A stretch of 64,000 bases of DNA from Parapristionchus giblindavisi. Taxonomy: Eukaryota > Nematoda > Chromadorea > Rhabditida > Diplogasteridae. Positions 23,071 through 36,000 of the stretch are shown one piece after another. The translations under genes were made by a program, and so were the position numbers. The notes beneath the pieces were generated by a model. The model was given only the letters and a program-made list of their open reading frames with translations. It was not told where the DNA came from and ran no database searches. The stretch is from the NCBI GenBank assembly GCA_943737045.1, contig CALSFV010000007.1:1079001-1143000 (forward strand). The letters run 5' to 3'. Numbering within the stretch: the first letter of the stretch is position 1; every line of letters begins with the position of its first letter.

Positions 23071-24091
23071 CCGTGTATCCATGGAGTATCTCTCATATTA
23101 CAATTACATTCACTTTCAATAGGAAGAAGAAGATTCTTTCATTCCTTTTTCTTCTCCTATCTATAGAAATTTGTCGAGAAATAGAGAGGGGGTATTTTCT
23201 CACTTTGCCGGGGGGATTCTTCGTTTCCCCCATTATGGACGAACTTCCTGGATGCGCTATTTTATGTGTTTTTCTTCTGTTAAACTCATTCGGAATATTT
23301 TAAGCTTGATTTATTTGTTATTCAAAAGTGGAGAAGAGGCAATAAATAGGTCTAATCCTACAGCTTTTTTTCTTAGATTTGATTTTTTAACAGAATATTA
23401 AAGAAAATAATCTAAATCGATATGAATCTGCAGTGCTCCATTGATGTATAACTCTATTAATTATCTTAATTGTTTATATATACCAATCAATACATATTCA
23501 TGATTTCCAACCATGGACTGCATTTACAATTAGGCGATTGCGCCATCTGTTCAAAAAACGATAGAATTACGTTAGATGACCAATCATAAACGAACGGAAT
23601 CTATCTATCATTTAGAGGTTGAACGTTTTCTTTATCCATTTCCATGGCCTTTACTCAATCTAATCACGTCCCGAAAACTTTTTTTTAAACGTTCCGCACT
23701 TTTTTGGTTTCCGCTCGTCGTTTTGCGCTACTCCCACGATACGAATCGATCAGTGATATGTGTATCCTTGTACATCCTTCCTATTCTTCAGCGACCACTC
23801 CCATATCTTGTACACCACATATTTGCTCAACCGTGAAACTTGCTTACTATTAGATGAACAAATAACAATAATATTTGTATAGTTTACAGTTTAAACACAT
23901 TTATCAAGACTATTTAATAAAAATAAACAATTTGACTGACTTTCTGTGATTTGTACGAGTTCAATAAATCTTCGTTCAATGTTGATGCAATTTTAATCTT
24001 ACGTTTGTCACCCTACCGGTATCTGCCGGCGCATTGTATAATGTCTGATAAATCAATAAATACAATCAATCAATCAATCGATAATCTACAG
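23071..24091. other. AT-rich 5' flank of the neprilysin gene
   Basis: No supported exon. The sequence is AT-rich and ends in an ATCAATCAATC filler and a CTACAG acceptor at 24091, just before the first coding exon. The frame at 23576-23836 has no recognisable features. Confidence 0.4.
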
Positions 24092-24097
24092 TATGCA

Positions 24098-27000
24098 ATG
24101 GGTGATCATCGCTGGAAGAGTCCGCCACCTCCTCCATTGAGAGGAGAATCATACGGTATCTATTCATCTGGCAATTCCATCCACTCTGGACTACATTACA
24201 GGTTGGAACTAAGTCAATACAATCAATAATAAGCAGAACAATTATTCAAAACAATTGTCAGCATAAAAATATTATCATGTCTTTTGATTGTTGAGATAGG
24301 TTGTAGATCTAAAAGACAAATCAATAAATATCGTAATAAGGAATAGGTGTCTCTCTAGCTAATTTCAATATAAGGCGGCCACTTTCTTTTTTGTTCCCGA
24401 ATATCAAAAAGTATTATGGTAAATTATAACTTATTCCCGAAATTATCTCGAACACTGAATGCATGGCATTACACACAATATTCATTCTTTGATCTTTGAT
24501 CTTTGATCTTTGATCTCATTCAGTTCAAATCTCGTGGATGACGTAGACTACCCGTGCTACGCTGCTCCCATCTTTCCATTTGAATCAACGACAGCTGTGG
24601 GCACCGTTCCCTCCAATCATATACCATCATTCAAGGTTTGATCTTTGATCTTTGATCTTTGATCTTTAGTATAGTAAAGCTAAATTGTTCATGAACTACG
24701 CTGGGGTGTAGTTGCATATCTATCTCATGGGTTTTTCTTTGATCTTTGTTTGTAAACCTTGATCTTTGATCTTTCTCAGTCATGCCACGGTCCGTTCATC
24801 AGTCGTGACTCCTCCTTTCGCCCATCCACCAATCTTTATCTGCCAAAGAAAAAACGATCCAGGTGCGTTTTTTTCTTAAATTTGTCATTCTTTTTCCATT
24901 TTTTTCATTATAATTTATCATTGGGGACACAAATACGCATCTTGAAAGCTTATTCTTGAACTGCTAAATTATAAGAAGTAATAAAAATATCATAATAATT
25001 ACGCCGTTGTAAGGAATATGTAAGCAAATTTAAATAAAAATTGTTGTTCCTCACTCTTCCTCACTCCTGTCAGAATGACTTTATTTATGACGACTTTCCC
25101 ATCCCTATTTTTATAGTCAAGTCCACAATGTCTGGGATTGCCCTCGACCATAGCAACAACGATTTTGATTTTTATTGATTATCGATGTATTGATTTGCAT
25201 AATAACATATTGATTGATTAAAATCGCTTGGAGGTACCTAGGTGTGATAGGATATTCTGAGTGTTCATCTTCATTCTTTCTTCTCTCTCTCTACATTCAT
25301 TCATCAATCAAAACTGTCGTTAAACGCACATATGAACTACTCATTTCTTCCACTTCATCCATCCCTCATCTTCTTCAAAATCCCCTCCACCCCCGTCTAA
25401 CTTTTCATGTGTCTGAATCATCAATAGATCAGGGAATATTCCGGGAACATTCATTTTTTCTCCATAACTGTACCGCACTTCTTATTTTGATTATTTTTAT
25501 TACTTTATTCTATAAAATAATATCGCACGTCTGTCTTTTTGTGTGTCTGTCCGTAGAACTGCGCCGCAAAAGTACTGTGTCCGCACTCTAGTAGTTCTCT
25601 ATATCCATTATGATATACGACGACAATGGTCGATGGAGTATATTTTTCAACCAATCGCAACACCCTCCCACTCCCGCGATAGATCCTAGCCGGGTCGGAG
25701 ATTGCAAACGCTGGATGTGTGCCTTTAAGGGTCATTTCTAACAATTTTCTTTTTGCCTCCTTTCTCTCTTCATTCATCCTATCTATTCATTCCTTAAGAT
25801 GCGTATAACGGCCGTATATATTTCTCTCATAATCTCCTAGTTCTCTTTCTTCTTCGTCCCGTTTCCCTCTTTTCCTTTCCTTTCATCTATTTATCCATTA
25901 GATTAGTGCACAAAACCACTTCCGCTATTTTTCTGTAACATAGATATTATTTTATTGTTAATAATATTAATCCTTCATCTCTTATTTTATTTTTTTTTAG
26001 GTTAGTGTTTATTCCCATACTTGGGGGTGGCACGACCGCATCATGAACTCTTTGTGAGCTTCACTTACTAGAATATAATGACCGAAACTATGAACATCGT
26101 ACTCTAAATTAACAAACTTCAACTTTATCAGCAGCTTACTAATCAATTGATGAGATGAGAAGTCTTAAACTTATTTAATTTTTAATTTAAATTCAACATA
26201 CACCAAAAAAGATGCGAGAATATTTGTCCATTTAAAAAAAATTGAAATTTTTAATTGCCTGAATAATAATCGATTATGCTTTTACATGGAGCTGTTCTCA
26301 TCTTCTCTCATCCATATTCATCATGTCCACACATACTAATCCCCATTCTCTTATTCCTCCATTTCGTTCATTCATTCCATCATTCCTATGTCTAAGCTCT
26401 TCCTCTGTATTCCGTCATGTGATCTGTGATCTTTCACAGTCATTTTACCATTCACCTGATTGCTGGAAGGTTTCGTGAAGATTGTTGAAGTACTTTAGTT
26501 AATTGATTCAGTCAATGATATATATTATATTTTATCAACGTGCGTATGCACGAAACGAAACACATAAAAGTGACTAGTGAAAATTCATGAAATTTAAATG
26601 TGATATATTGGGGGGTCAGGATATTTTTACAGTTTCCCTTCGTTTAGATCATAAATTGTTCATATTTTTTACTCATTACATAATGAAAGCTATTATTTAG
26701 TCATTATTCCTTAAATTATTATTTATATATTTATTTATTTATATTAATTATATTTAATCCATCCTCCTTTCCCTATCTGCCCGCTCATCTCAATAAAACT
26801 CCTTATGATCCATTCCAATTCGATCATAGAATCCTTAATAAGTTTGGGTACCCTCGTCCTCAAATTTCGCCGCTAGTTATTTTCCTTTTCTGTTCTAGCC
26901 GAAAAGCGGTTTTGGACAAGAAATGTGATAGTTTTGACACGACTGAGCATTGTCTAATCATATCCTTTTCCATTCTCCATTTACATTCATCTCATATTTC

Positions 27001-30000
27001 TTAGCATTTCTCCATAATCTTATGCTCTGTTCAGTCACGAATAGAAAAGAAAAAGAGGTGAGAGAGTGTGTGAAACATGGAGAGTTTTCTCTGATTTTCT
27101 TTTCCTTTCGCGAACATAACTCACCTCAATCCACATTTTCATGTTCTTATTCTTTCCACATTCATAGACTTTTGTACCAATTCAGACCAGTCTAGAGTGG
27201 AGAGAGTACATTGACCGAGGAGACACCAGACAGGTATCGTGAGCGAGAGAGTATGCAAAATTGATAGAGTGCAGGTAATGAGTAAGTGAGAGAGTATGAG
27301 GAAGTGAGAGAGCGCAGACATGGGGAGGTCACTTTGCACTTGTGGACAAGTTTCAATTACAATGAAGATCAATTATGAGCAAGGAAAGGAAGTGTGAAAT
27401 GTACTCGAGATCTACCATAGGCTTTTAGGAAGACTTTTGTACCGTCTAAAGCAATTTAATTCATAAGATCATCATCTTGATTTACGTTTCATTTTAAAAA
27501 TTCTACTGATAGAATATAAAATATTTTTCATTTATAGTTTAAACTTCATGTGTCTGATTGACTTTTGTAAAACTTTTTTGCACTTTTCCGTCTCATGTGC
27601 ATGCCCTACCTGAAGATTAAACACATTCGAACCTGCTTCCAACACGTTGTCTCAATTGATTCAAATTAGGTAAACTTGAGTATATCCCCGAAAGGGAAGC
27701 CTGATCCTTCTTAAAGGGTAAGAAAAGTTTAAGAAGATGAGAGTGTCAAGATAAGGAAATAGAATCGAGAGTAGGAAAAGAGTCTGAAAGAGTTGGAAAC
27801 GAAGAGAAAGAGGTGCAGCTTCAAGATTTTATTTTGATTAGAGTAAGGGAAGAAGGAGTACGAAAAAAGCAGATTAGAGAGGGAATAGACTCTTTTAGTT
27901 CAATCCGAGTGCCGTTTTGGTTGGAGAATGATGGAATGGGAGATAGTATTTGAATTTATTTATTTTTGTTTATTTGTTATTCTACAATTTTTTGCCCGGT
28001 TTTCAACATTTTATTCATTATGCTGTGAATTGGACAAAATCAAAATCAGTGATCTTCCGTGGGCTAAAAGAATGAAAAGTCTGATAATACATTTTAGTTT
28101 CAATTTTTTGGAAAATGAAAACTCTCCGATTTATCTCTTCCCTTAATTTTACAATCCCTTCGGATGTTTGATCAAATACTAACATTATTATTGCATTACC
28201 TCTATATCTCACCCAGTCTCTTTCTATACAAAATAGTGGAGGATCTACTTGAGTCTTCATCTTTTCATTCTATTCTATTCTTTATCTTCATCTTCTCTCA
28301 AGTGTCACCACCCTCCATCCGTTCTTTCTCTCATTATTCACTTACTTCTTCTTCTTCTTCCTCCTCTTTTCCCTTTGCATTTCCTATGGCATCGCTGTAG
28401 ATGGGCCTACATGGCGTCAATTTTGTCTAACTAGACTACACACAAAAAAAACCTTTTTTTCTCCTGTACCACAGAAGGTATTTGAAAATGGGGGGATCTT
28501 CTGGTTTTTGTTCGGTTATCGAACATCGAATGTCAATCAAATCTAGCGGAAAGCACAGTTCGAAATATTTAACATAACCTGAAAGACACAGAACAAGCTA
28601 ATTTGACTCTCCACTCTGGCAACACTCTCTCGCTTCCTTTGTCTGCAAGAGAGCGTGGTCAGAGCGGAGAGTTGAAAATTAAAAATTAGAGGTTTGCCTT
28701 TAAAGTGTTCCTCATGTCCAATAATGAATCTTGATTTCACTTCCATTCCCTATATCTATTCATCTTCATATTCTCCTTCTTCATCTTTATTATTATTCCT
28801 TCTCATATTATCTCTCACTCTCTCTAATTAGTCTTCCCTTCCTCGTAGTCTCTTTTCATGCCAATTTACTTTCCGACCGAAGACTCGCCAGATTTTATTA
28901 CTACAGACGACTATATTGACGTACAAGATGGATATCCTTTAGTGTAATCTCGATCATGCCGTTTTATTCTTTTAAGATAAGTGTCGCTGAAAAAAAAACT
29001 TCGATAAAGTTAAAATTTTAAATGTAAATTCATTTTGCCTGTAGTTAACTATGTAATCTCTCAATATGTATTCTCCGTAGTTTTCATGTCATCTAATGCG
29101 ATGCGCATATCCATTTTTCTGCACTGAAAACATGGATCATTTGAAAATGATTTTATCTATTTTGAGATCTTGTTTCTGATTATGAAGTGAGAATTGGATG
29201 TTGTTGGATCGTTGGATCAGAGATTTTTCCTCATTCATCGTATCATAATATACGCTGATTCAATAACCACCCCTCATTGTTTTTCTTCAACTTTCCAATT
29301 ATGGTTGCGGAAAAAATGACGAATTCTCCTAGGGATGTTATGGAAAACCAGATTTTAGTACTTTTAGTTATCCACGATCAGCGAACTTTTTTACTGATTG
29401 CATTGCGCGTGCCGCTTTTGAACAACAAGCAAATTTGTGATGTGATATCGGATGAAATCTAGGGGGTCAAGGCTATTTTAAACCATTTTCGAGAGAGAAA
29501 AAAAATTTCAAATATGTAAAATCTCTTATATATCTTATTATAGTTGCATTCCATCATTAGCCGATGATAAATTTGAAAAAAATATTTCCTCGCCATATTT
29601 CAGGGATTTTTCCCGTTCGATCATTTTAAAAGGAACCCTATCTTTTGTAAATCTCATCGCTACATCATAGATGAACAAAGTGTGAGAATGGCAGTATGAC
29701 ATTTTGGAACTGCCGTTGTGGAACGAGGACGTTTTGGAACTGTACAAATAGGAACGATACCGATTTAGAACGAGACACTTTGGAACTAGACATTTTGGAA
29801 CTCTCCCGTTTTGGAACTCCCCCATTTTGGAACTCTTCCATTTTGGAACTCGGCTGTTTTGGAACCGGGACATTTTGGAACTCGGCCGTTTTGGAACCGG
29901 GACATTTTGGAACTCGGCCGTTTTGGAACCGGGACATTTTGGAACTCGACCGTTTTGGAACCGGGACATTTTGGAACTCGACCGTTTTGGAACCGGGACA

Positions 30001-33000
30001 TTTTGGAACTGGGCCGTTTTGGAACCGGGAAATTTTGGAAATGGGCCGTTTTGGAACTCTCCCATTTTGGAACTGGGACATTTTAAAACTAGGTCGTTTT
30101 GGAACCGGGACATTTTGGAACTGGGCCGTTTTGGAACCGGGAAATTTTGGAAATGGGCCGTTTTGGAACTCTCCCATTTTGGAACTGGGACATTTTAAAA
30201 CTAGGTCGTTTTGGAATCGAGACATTTTGGTATTCCCCGTTTTGCTTTTAACTTTTTACTACTTTTTTTCTATAAAAGATCGCAAAGGTTACGCGAATAT
30301 TTTCGTGAACAAACTGTGGAAACAGAAAAATGGCAAAAGATATTCTTCGTACCGTGTACTGAATCGTTTCATCTAACTGTGCGTATTGATTGATAGAAAT
30401 ATATTTCAATCCCGCGACAATCTAATATCAAATCAATGGGTTTGCAATTACAAAAGGGGTGGGCAAGAGTGCACTGAAATTTTTGCATATCACTTGTATT
30501 AGAGGATTGCATGAACATTCGCGAGTCTCCATCCTCAATCAATGTGAAAGTCAACGAAATGGGATTCATGTCAAGTCCTTGTTTATATTTAGAGTCTCTG
30601 GGGCTGTAAAACAATTCCGTAAAATATAGCGTCTTACCACAACTTTACTTCAAAGGACACGCAAACCAAACTACTTTTCTAGATTGAAGAAATAACGTAT
30701 GCGGGCTTCAACATAGGCAACATAGGTCAATCTTCGCAGTGACTTGAACATTTTTCAGACATAAAGTCTATTTAGGAGAGAAAAATCCTGAACGCCCAAA
30801 AAGCGTGGAATGGCGCTAAATTTTGCAAATAAATGTAGAATGGCCAAAGTAACTTTGACGCGATTCATGAACATGATGATGATTGATGATGATGATGATT
30901 GATTCATGATTAAACTAAATTCCACGGTTTTGCTATCACAACAACAGGGGATGCCCATATCCACTAGGATTTAGCTTTAATCCCATTCAGGGGACTTTCG
31001 GAGGACTTTTCAGTATGTCTAAAAATAAACACGCAAGAAATATCTTTTAGACTATACTACATTGCGTGGAAAAAGCTCATGAATACCTGAGAATTATGCA
31101 AATAATGAATGCATTCAAAAAAAGTTTAGACAATTGGATCCATGGGTATGTTAAAGAGTGAAAAAAGTGTATCATTTGATAAAAAATGAAAAACGGGGAG
31201 TACCAAAATGTCCGGTTCCAAAATGGCCGAGTTCCAAAATGTCCGAGTTCCAAAATGTTCGGGTTCCAAAATGTCCCGGTTCCAAAACGGCCGAGTTCCA
31301 AAATGTCCCGGTTCCAAAATGTCCCGGTTCCAAAACGGCCGAGTTCTAAAATGTCCCGGTTCCAAAATGTCTCGGTTCCAAAACGGCCGAGTTCCAAAAT
31401 GTCCGGGTTCCAAAATGTCCCGGTTCCAAAATGTCCCGGTTCCAAAACGGCCGAGTTCTAAAATGTCCCGGTTCCAAAATGTCTCGGTTCCAAAACGGCC
31501 GAGTTCCAAAATGTCCGGGTTCCAAAATGTCCCGGTTCCAAAATGGGGTAGTTCCAAAATGTCTGGTTCCATATCGGCATGGTTCCTATTCGGCATAGTT
31601 CCAAAATGTCTTGTTCCTATTCGTCCAGTTCCAAAACGTCCTCGTTCCACAACGGCAGTTCCAAAATGTCATACTGCCGTGAGAATATCACCACATCTTG
31701 AATATCCAATTGAGCTTATTTTCAAGGTCCCTAGTTTTCATATATTGTCCAAAATGTGTCCTCGCATGCCCATCTCTATCAGCGCCTTCTTCCTATGATT
31801 AATCTAATTCCCAATGCAGATTCATAGATTCATCCTTCTATTTATTTCTCACTAGTTCTTTGTATCTCCGCGATTTTTTCAGTTCCTCACAATTCCCATT
31901 TTTAGAGGCATACGGCTGGCTCTTAATGGAAAAATGAATTTGTGACTGATAAAGGTCATCGTATTATTTATATTGTTTTTCAAAGTCAAATTTCTGGATG
32001 ATTTCCCTGTCAATTCTCCACTAGATCTTTCATCCCCATCCCCCAATCCATATTCATACAATATTTGCATACCTGAATTGTATAGATATGCTGAAAACGA
32101 TCCGTCTTGTCTCTAGTGTCTCCTCTTATTCAATGACTACCTGCACTCTCTCATATTCCCATGGTCTCTCGTCACTCTCTGCATCTCTGGCGCTCTCTCC
32201 AATCGACATGCTCTCTGCGCTCGATATGAACCGTTGTTCGAGTGGTCGAATCTGAGCCAAGCTTTTCATTGAACAATTGGACAATAGGGACTATGTCAAT
32301 TCGCAGCGTCTATTCATTCTCCATCTAGTCTAAATATACGAGATGTCATACTTATCAGTCTAATCATTTGAAACTCTTACCAGGGGAAGACTTTCTCACC
32401 TTCTCAATACCATAATTTCTGAAAGGATTCATAATCAGACTGATTCTACTCATGATATTCTAACCTCACAATGTCAGATCACCATGGGTGCTGAGATACT
32501 TCCCTTATCATAGCTTGTAAAACGAGGATAATATTCTTTTAAATTCTTTTCCTTTATCAGATTGCGAACATATCATAACTTTAAAGACACGCCCCGAGCT
32601 AATTTGAAACTATCCGCTCTTGCAATCCTCTCTCGCTTTCTTTGTCTACGAGAGAGTGCTGCTAGAGCGGAGAGTAAAATTAACACGGGGTGTGCTTTTA
32701 ATCTTAATCAGGAGTCTTACGTTCCTTTAGCAATTCATCATTGATCCATACCATTTGTCATTCATGTTTTCAAAATCAGTGACATCTATCCACCTTCTCT
32801 CTACTACACTCTCCTTCCATCCAATTCATCCCTTCTAATCAACCCAGAACACATAACGTATCTATCAGCTGTTGGTCCCTTTTGTTGAGATATTCCGACA
32901 CTGATATCTCTCGGTGCCAGAACTCTCTACCTCTACCTCTCCCTCTCCCTCTAGAGGTAGAGGTAGAGATAGAGGTAGAGGGAGATCCCTCTCCTACCTC

Positions 33001-36000
33001 TACCTCTCCCTCTCCCTCTAGAGGTAGAGGTAGAGATAGAGGTAGAGGGAGATCCCTCTCCCTCTACCTCTATCTCTACCTCTACCTCTCCCTCTAGGAA
33101 CTCTCACTCTACCTCCAACTCTAACTCTAGCTCTACCTCTACCTATCTCTCTCTACCTCTCCCTCTCCCTCTACCTCTACCTCTACCTCTCTCTCTACTT
33201 CTCCCTCTACTTCTAGTTCTCCCTCTCTCTACCTCTACCTCTCTCTCTCTACCTCTACCAATCCATCCCTTCCTCTTTACCTCCGGGTCGCAACTGCACT
33301 ATGTTCTGCCTTTGATTCACGCAGTATGATGCGTATCACGAACAAACTCTAATGAAGCCCTTTTCAATTCACTGAATTCGTTCTTCGTTTCACCTTATGG
33401 TATAATCTGTATCCACTAAATCCATCTTATCTATGTCCATTTTCGTCTCCATTATCTTTATTATAATACATCAACAGTATACTTTCAATACATGACTTTT
33501 TTTTAAATTTTCAATCTATTTATCGTTTTTAACGGAAGTCGAGCTATTCTCAGAGAAAAAACATTGACTAACGACTTTCCGTCTGTTCTTGTAATCTATT
33601 GAATACTTCTAATGTGAATCTATTCAATCTTCCTCCTAATGTTTACATTCATATTCATTATACTTTCTCTTCTCTCTATAAACTCCTGTTGTCCCTCTTC
33701 GATCATCTTTCATTTCGTCCTTAATCCCTCCCAGACCTCCCCTGTTGGCATAGTCGTAACAACCGCACTGCGTCATTTTGAGTAGCCGTTCTGGAAGATT
33801 GATAATGATCTGTCCAAAAGTTACGAAAGGAAAAGAGAAAAAATATGCGGAAAAGTGTGTAAAACAAGGAGTATTCTATGATTTTCTTTTCTTTTTGCAA
33901 CTTTTGAACAGAGCTTCGTCGTTGAAAAATACGGTCCTCCGGAATTTCATGTTAAGAAAAATCTTCTTCTAGAACACGCGACTCCAACAATTTCTCCCCA
34001 CGAAGTTTTTTTTTTCGCACCAAAAAACTTCGTTTACCTGACTCTCTCCCTTATTGTGTTCTCTCGTTCATCTACAACTTTTTTCTAGAATATCCGTTTT
34101 CAGAACTTCCCCAGTAAGACTTCAATGAAATGTGATCAAGTTTTTCGCCAATTCAACAACATCACAATCGCTATTATTCATAACATTATTGATTTTTAAT
34201 CCTTCTGATCTTTGATCTTTGATCTCTATCGATCTGATAATGATCAAAACTGAATCAACTAGCAATGGAAGCAGAGTGTGGATAGATACCACACCCAGAA
34301 GGTCCATTATTATATTCTGTAATGTGTCTTAAAGAGGGGATTCATTTCGCACGCAACGGATTTCATTGTTTCAATAAAGCCTCATGAGATGATGGCGAAG
34401 CTGACAGACACACTAATTTTTAACACCAGAAGCTTATTTTACTCTCCGCTATGGCAACGCTCTCTCGTAGACAAAGAAAGTGAGAGAGTGTGTCAAGAGC
34501 GGAGAGTTTCAAATTAGCTCGTGGTAAGCCTTTAAGGATCAATATGCATGGTTTTAGGGATAATAATTGCAAATATCATAGATACAAAGAGTTTTTGAAG
34601 GAATTGAATTGTAAAATTGTATAAATCACAACAAATTTTCAGGAAATGCACGTTTTCTCGACTGGAATTATGTCTTCTTGTTCTCGTTCTTCTTCTACTT
34701 TTATCACTCATAGCCACACTCACATTTTGGTTGTTTTACCTACAAGGATATCGGACTTTTATTAATGGTCAGTCTCTATTTCATTCATTTTCAGAAAAAA
34801 ATTAGTGAAAATCAAAATGTTTTTAAAAAAAATTAAAAATTAAAATTAAAATTAAATTCGCCTGATTTGTTCATGGGTGCATGTGATCATTCCTCGTTTT
34901 CTAACACTATATCTTTTTATTTATAGCCTCGCGAATAGGTAAAAAGAGGGTAAGAAGTTTGGTATGTGGCAACGAGTGGTAAAACCCTAAACGACGTTGC
35001 TCTTCCCGACATTTATATCTCTAGAAAGAAATACCAATAAAACAGTCCAATAAATAAACCCATATCTATGAAACAGTCGTTCAAATGACTTCTCCTATTA
35101 CAGGGAAGCCCTTCTATCCTCGATCCTCTTCTGAATTCGATGAAGCCGCCGATGATTCAGCCACCAATCATGATGGTCGAGTGTGTACCAGTAGAGAGTG
35201 TACCACACTCGCCGCTTTTCTCGCTGAAAACCTCAATGATAAGGTATTTTATCGATTTTATAATGTGATTATATTGCTTCATTGATTTTTAATTTTGCTA
35301 TTTCCACAATGCTGATGGTAATCGCTTATTGAAATTTTTATTCTATTTTTTTATCTCTTTAAAGGCACACCCCAAGCTAGTTTAACTCTCCGCATTGGCA
35401 ATACTCTCTCGCAGACAAGGAAAGCGAGAGAGTGTGGCCAGAACGGAGGCGTTCAAATTAGATCGTGGTACGCCTTTAAGGATGAATGATTAAGGTGAAT
35501 CCATGCGACGATTTCTACGAGTACGCCTGTGGAAACTATGGATTAAATCGGAATCTGGCTGCGAACAAACCCCTGAGGCATACTATCAGTGATGTGCAGA
35601 GTAGACTCAATAAACAGGTTTGTGTATTTATAATTTTAATTTAAACATACTATTGTGATTAGACGAGCACTCGTGGTGAGAGAAAAGAAAATGTGTGAGG
35701 CTTTCAAAAAAAAAAATTTCAATGTTCCATGGGCATACATTTCCCCCCTCACTTCAATCGCTATATCTGCGTTGTGTCGGTAATACGGACGTACGTTTTC
35801 GAAACGTGTATCGAGATTGAAAAGTGCAATGCGGAAGTGGACTCGTACGTCTGTGACGTGAAGAAAATCTTTTAAAAAATTAAAAATTTGATAGAATAAT
35901 AAACATTGCGCTGAAGAATCTACCATGCGCTCATTCTTTACCATTTCAGGTTCGATCACTTCTGGAATCTGCACCATCACCCAAAGATAAGATATGGGAC

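Larger units (their letters stand above)
24863..34642 (+). other. 9.8 kb intron 3 of the neprilysin gene
   Basis: It separates the cytoplasmic-tail exons from the membrane-anchor exon. Phase matches exactly across it (exon 3 ends with two bases of an Arg codon, exon 4 supplies the third). It contains the foldback element 29690-31678, hairpin MITEs near 28581, 32581 and 34415, CT-satellite at 32921-33265, and two copies of a GAAAAGAAAAAGAGG repeat (27033, 33820). A second promoter upstream of 34643 is possible but not visible. Confidence 0.7.

Noticed and set aside
25505..25777. 90-residue minus-strand frame with fairly balanced composition
   Set aside because: No recognised motif, lies inside the large neprilysin intron, and no flanking splice sites join it to other exons; it may be a decayed repeat.
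29538..30376. Long open frames (up to 226 residues) on both strands, and their mirror images at 31126-31798
   Set aside because: They are read-through of a stop-free 16-17 bp repeat unit in several frames on both strands inside a foldback element; no non-repetitive coding sequence is present.
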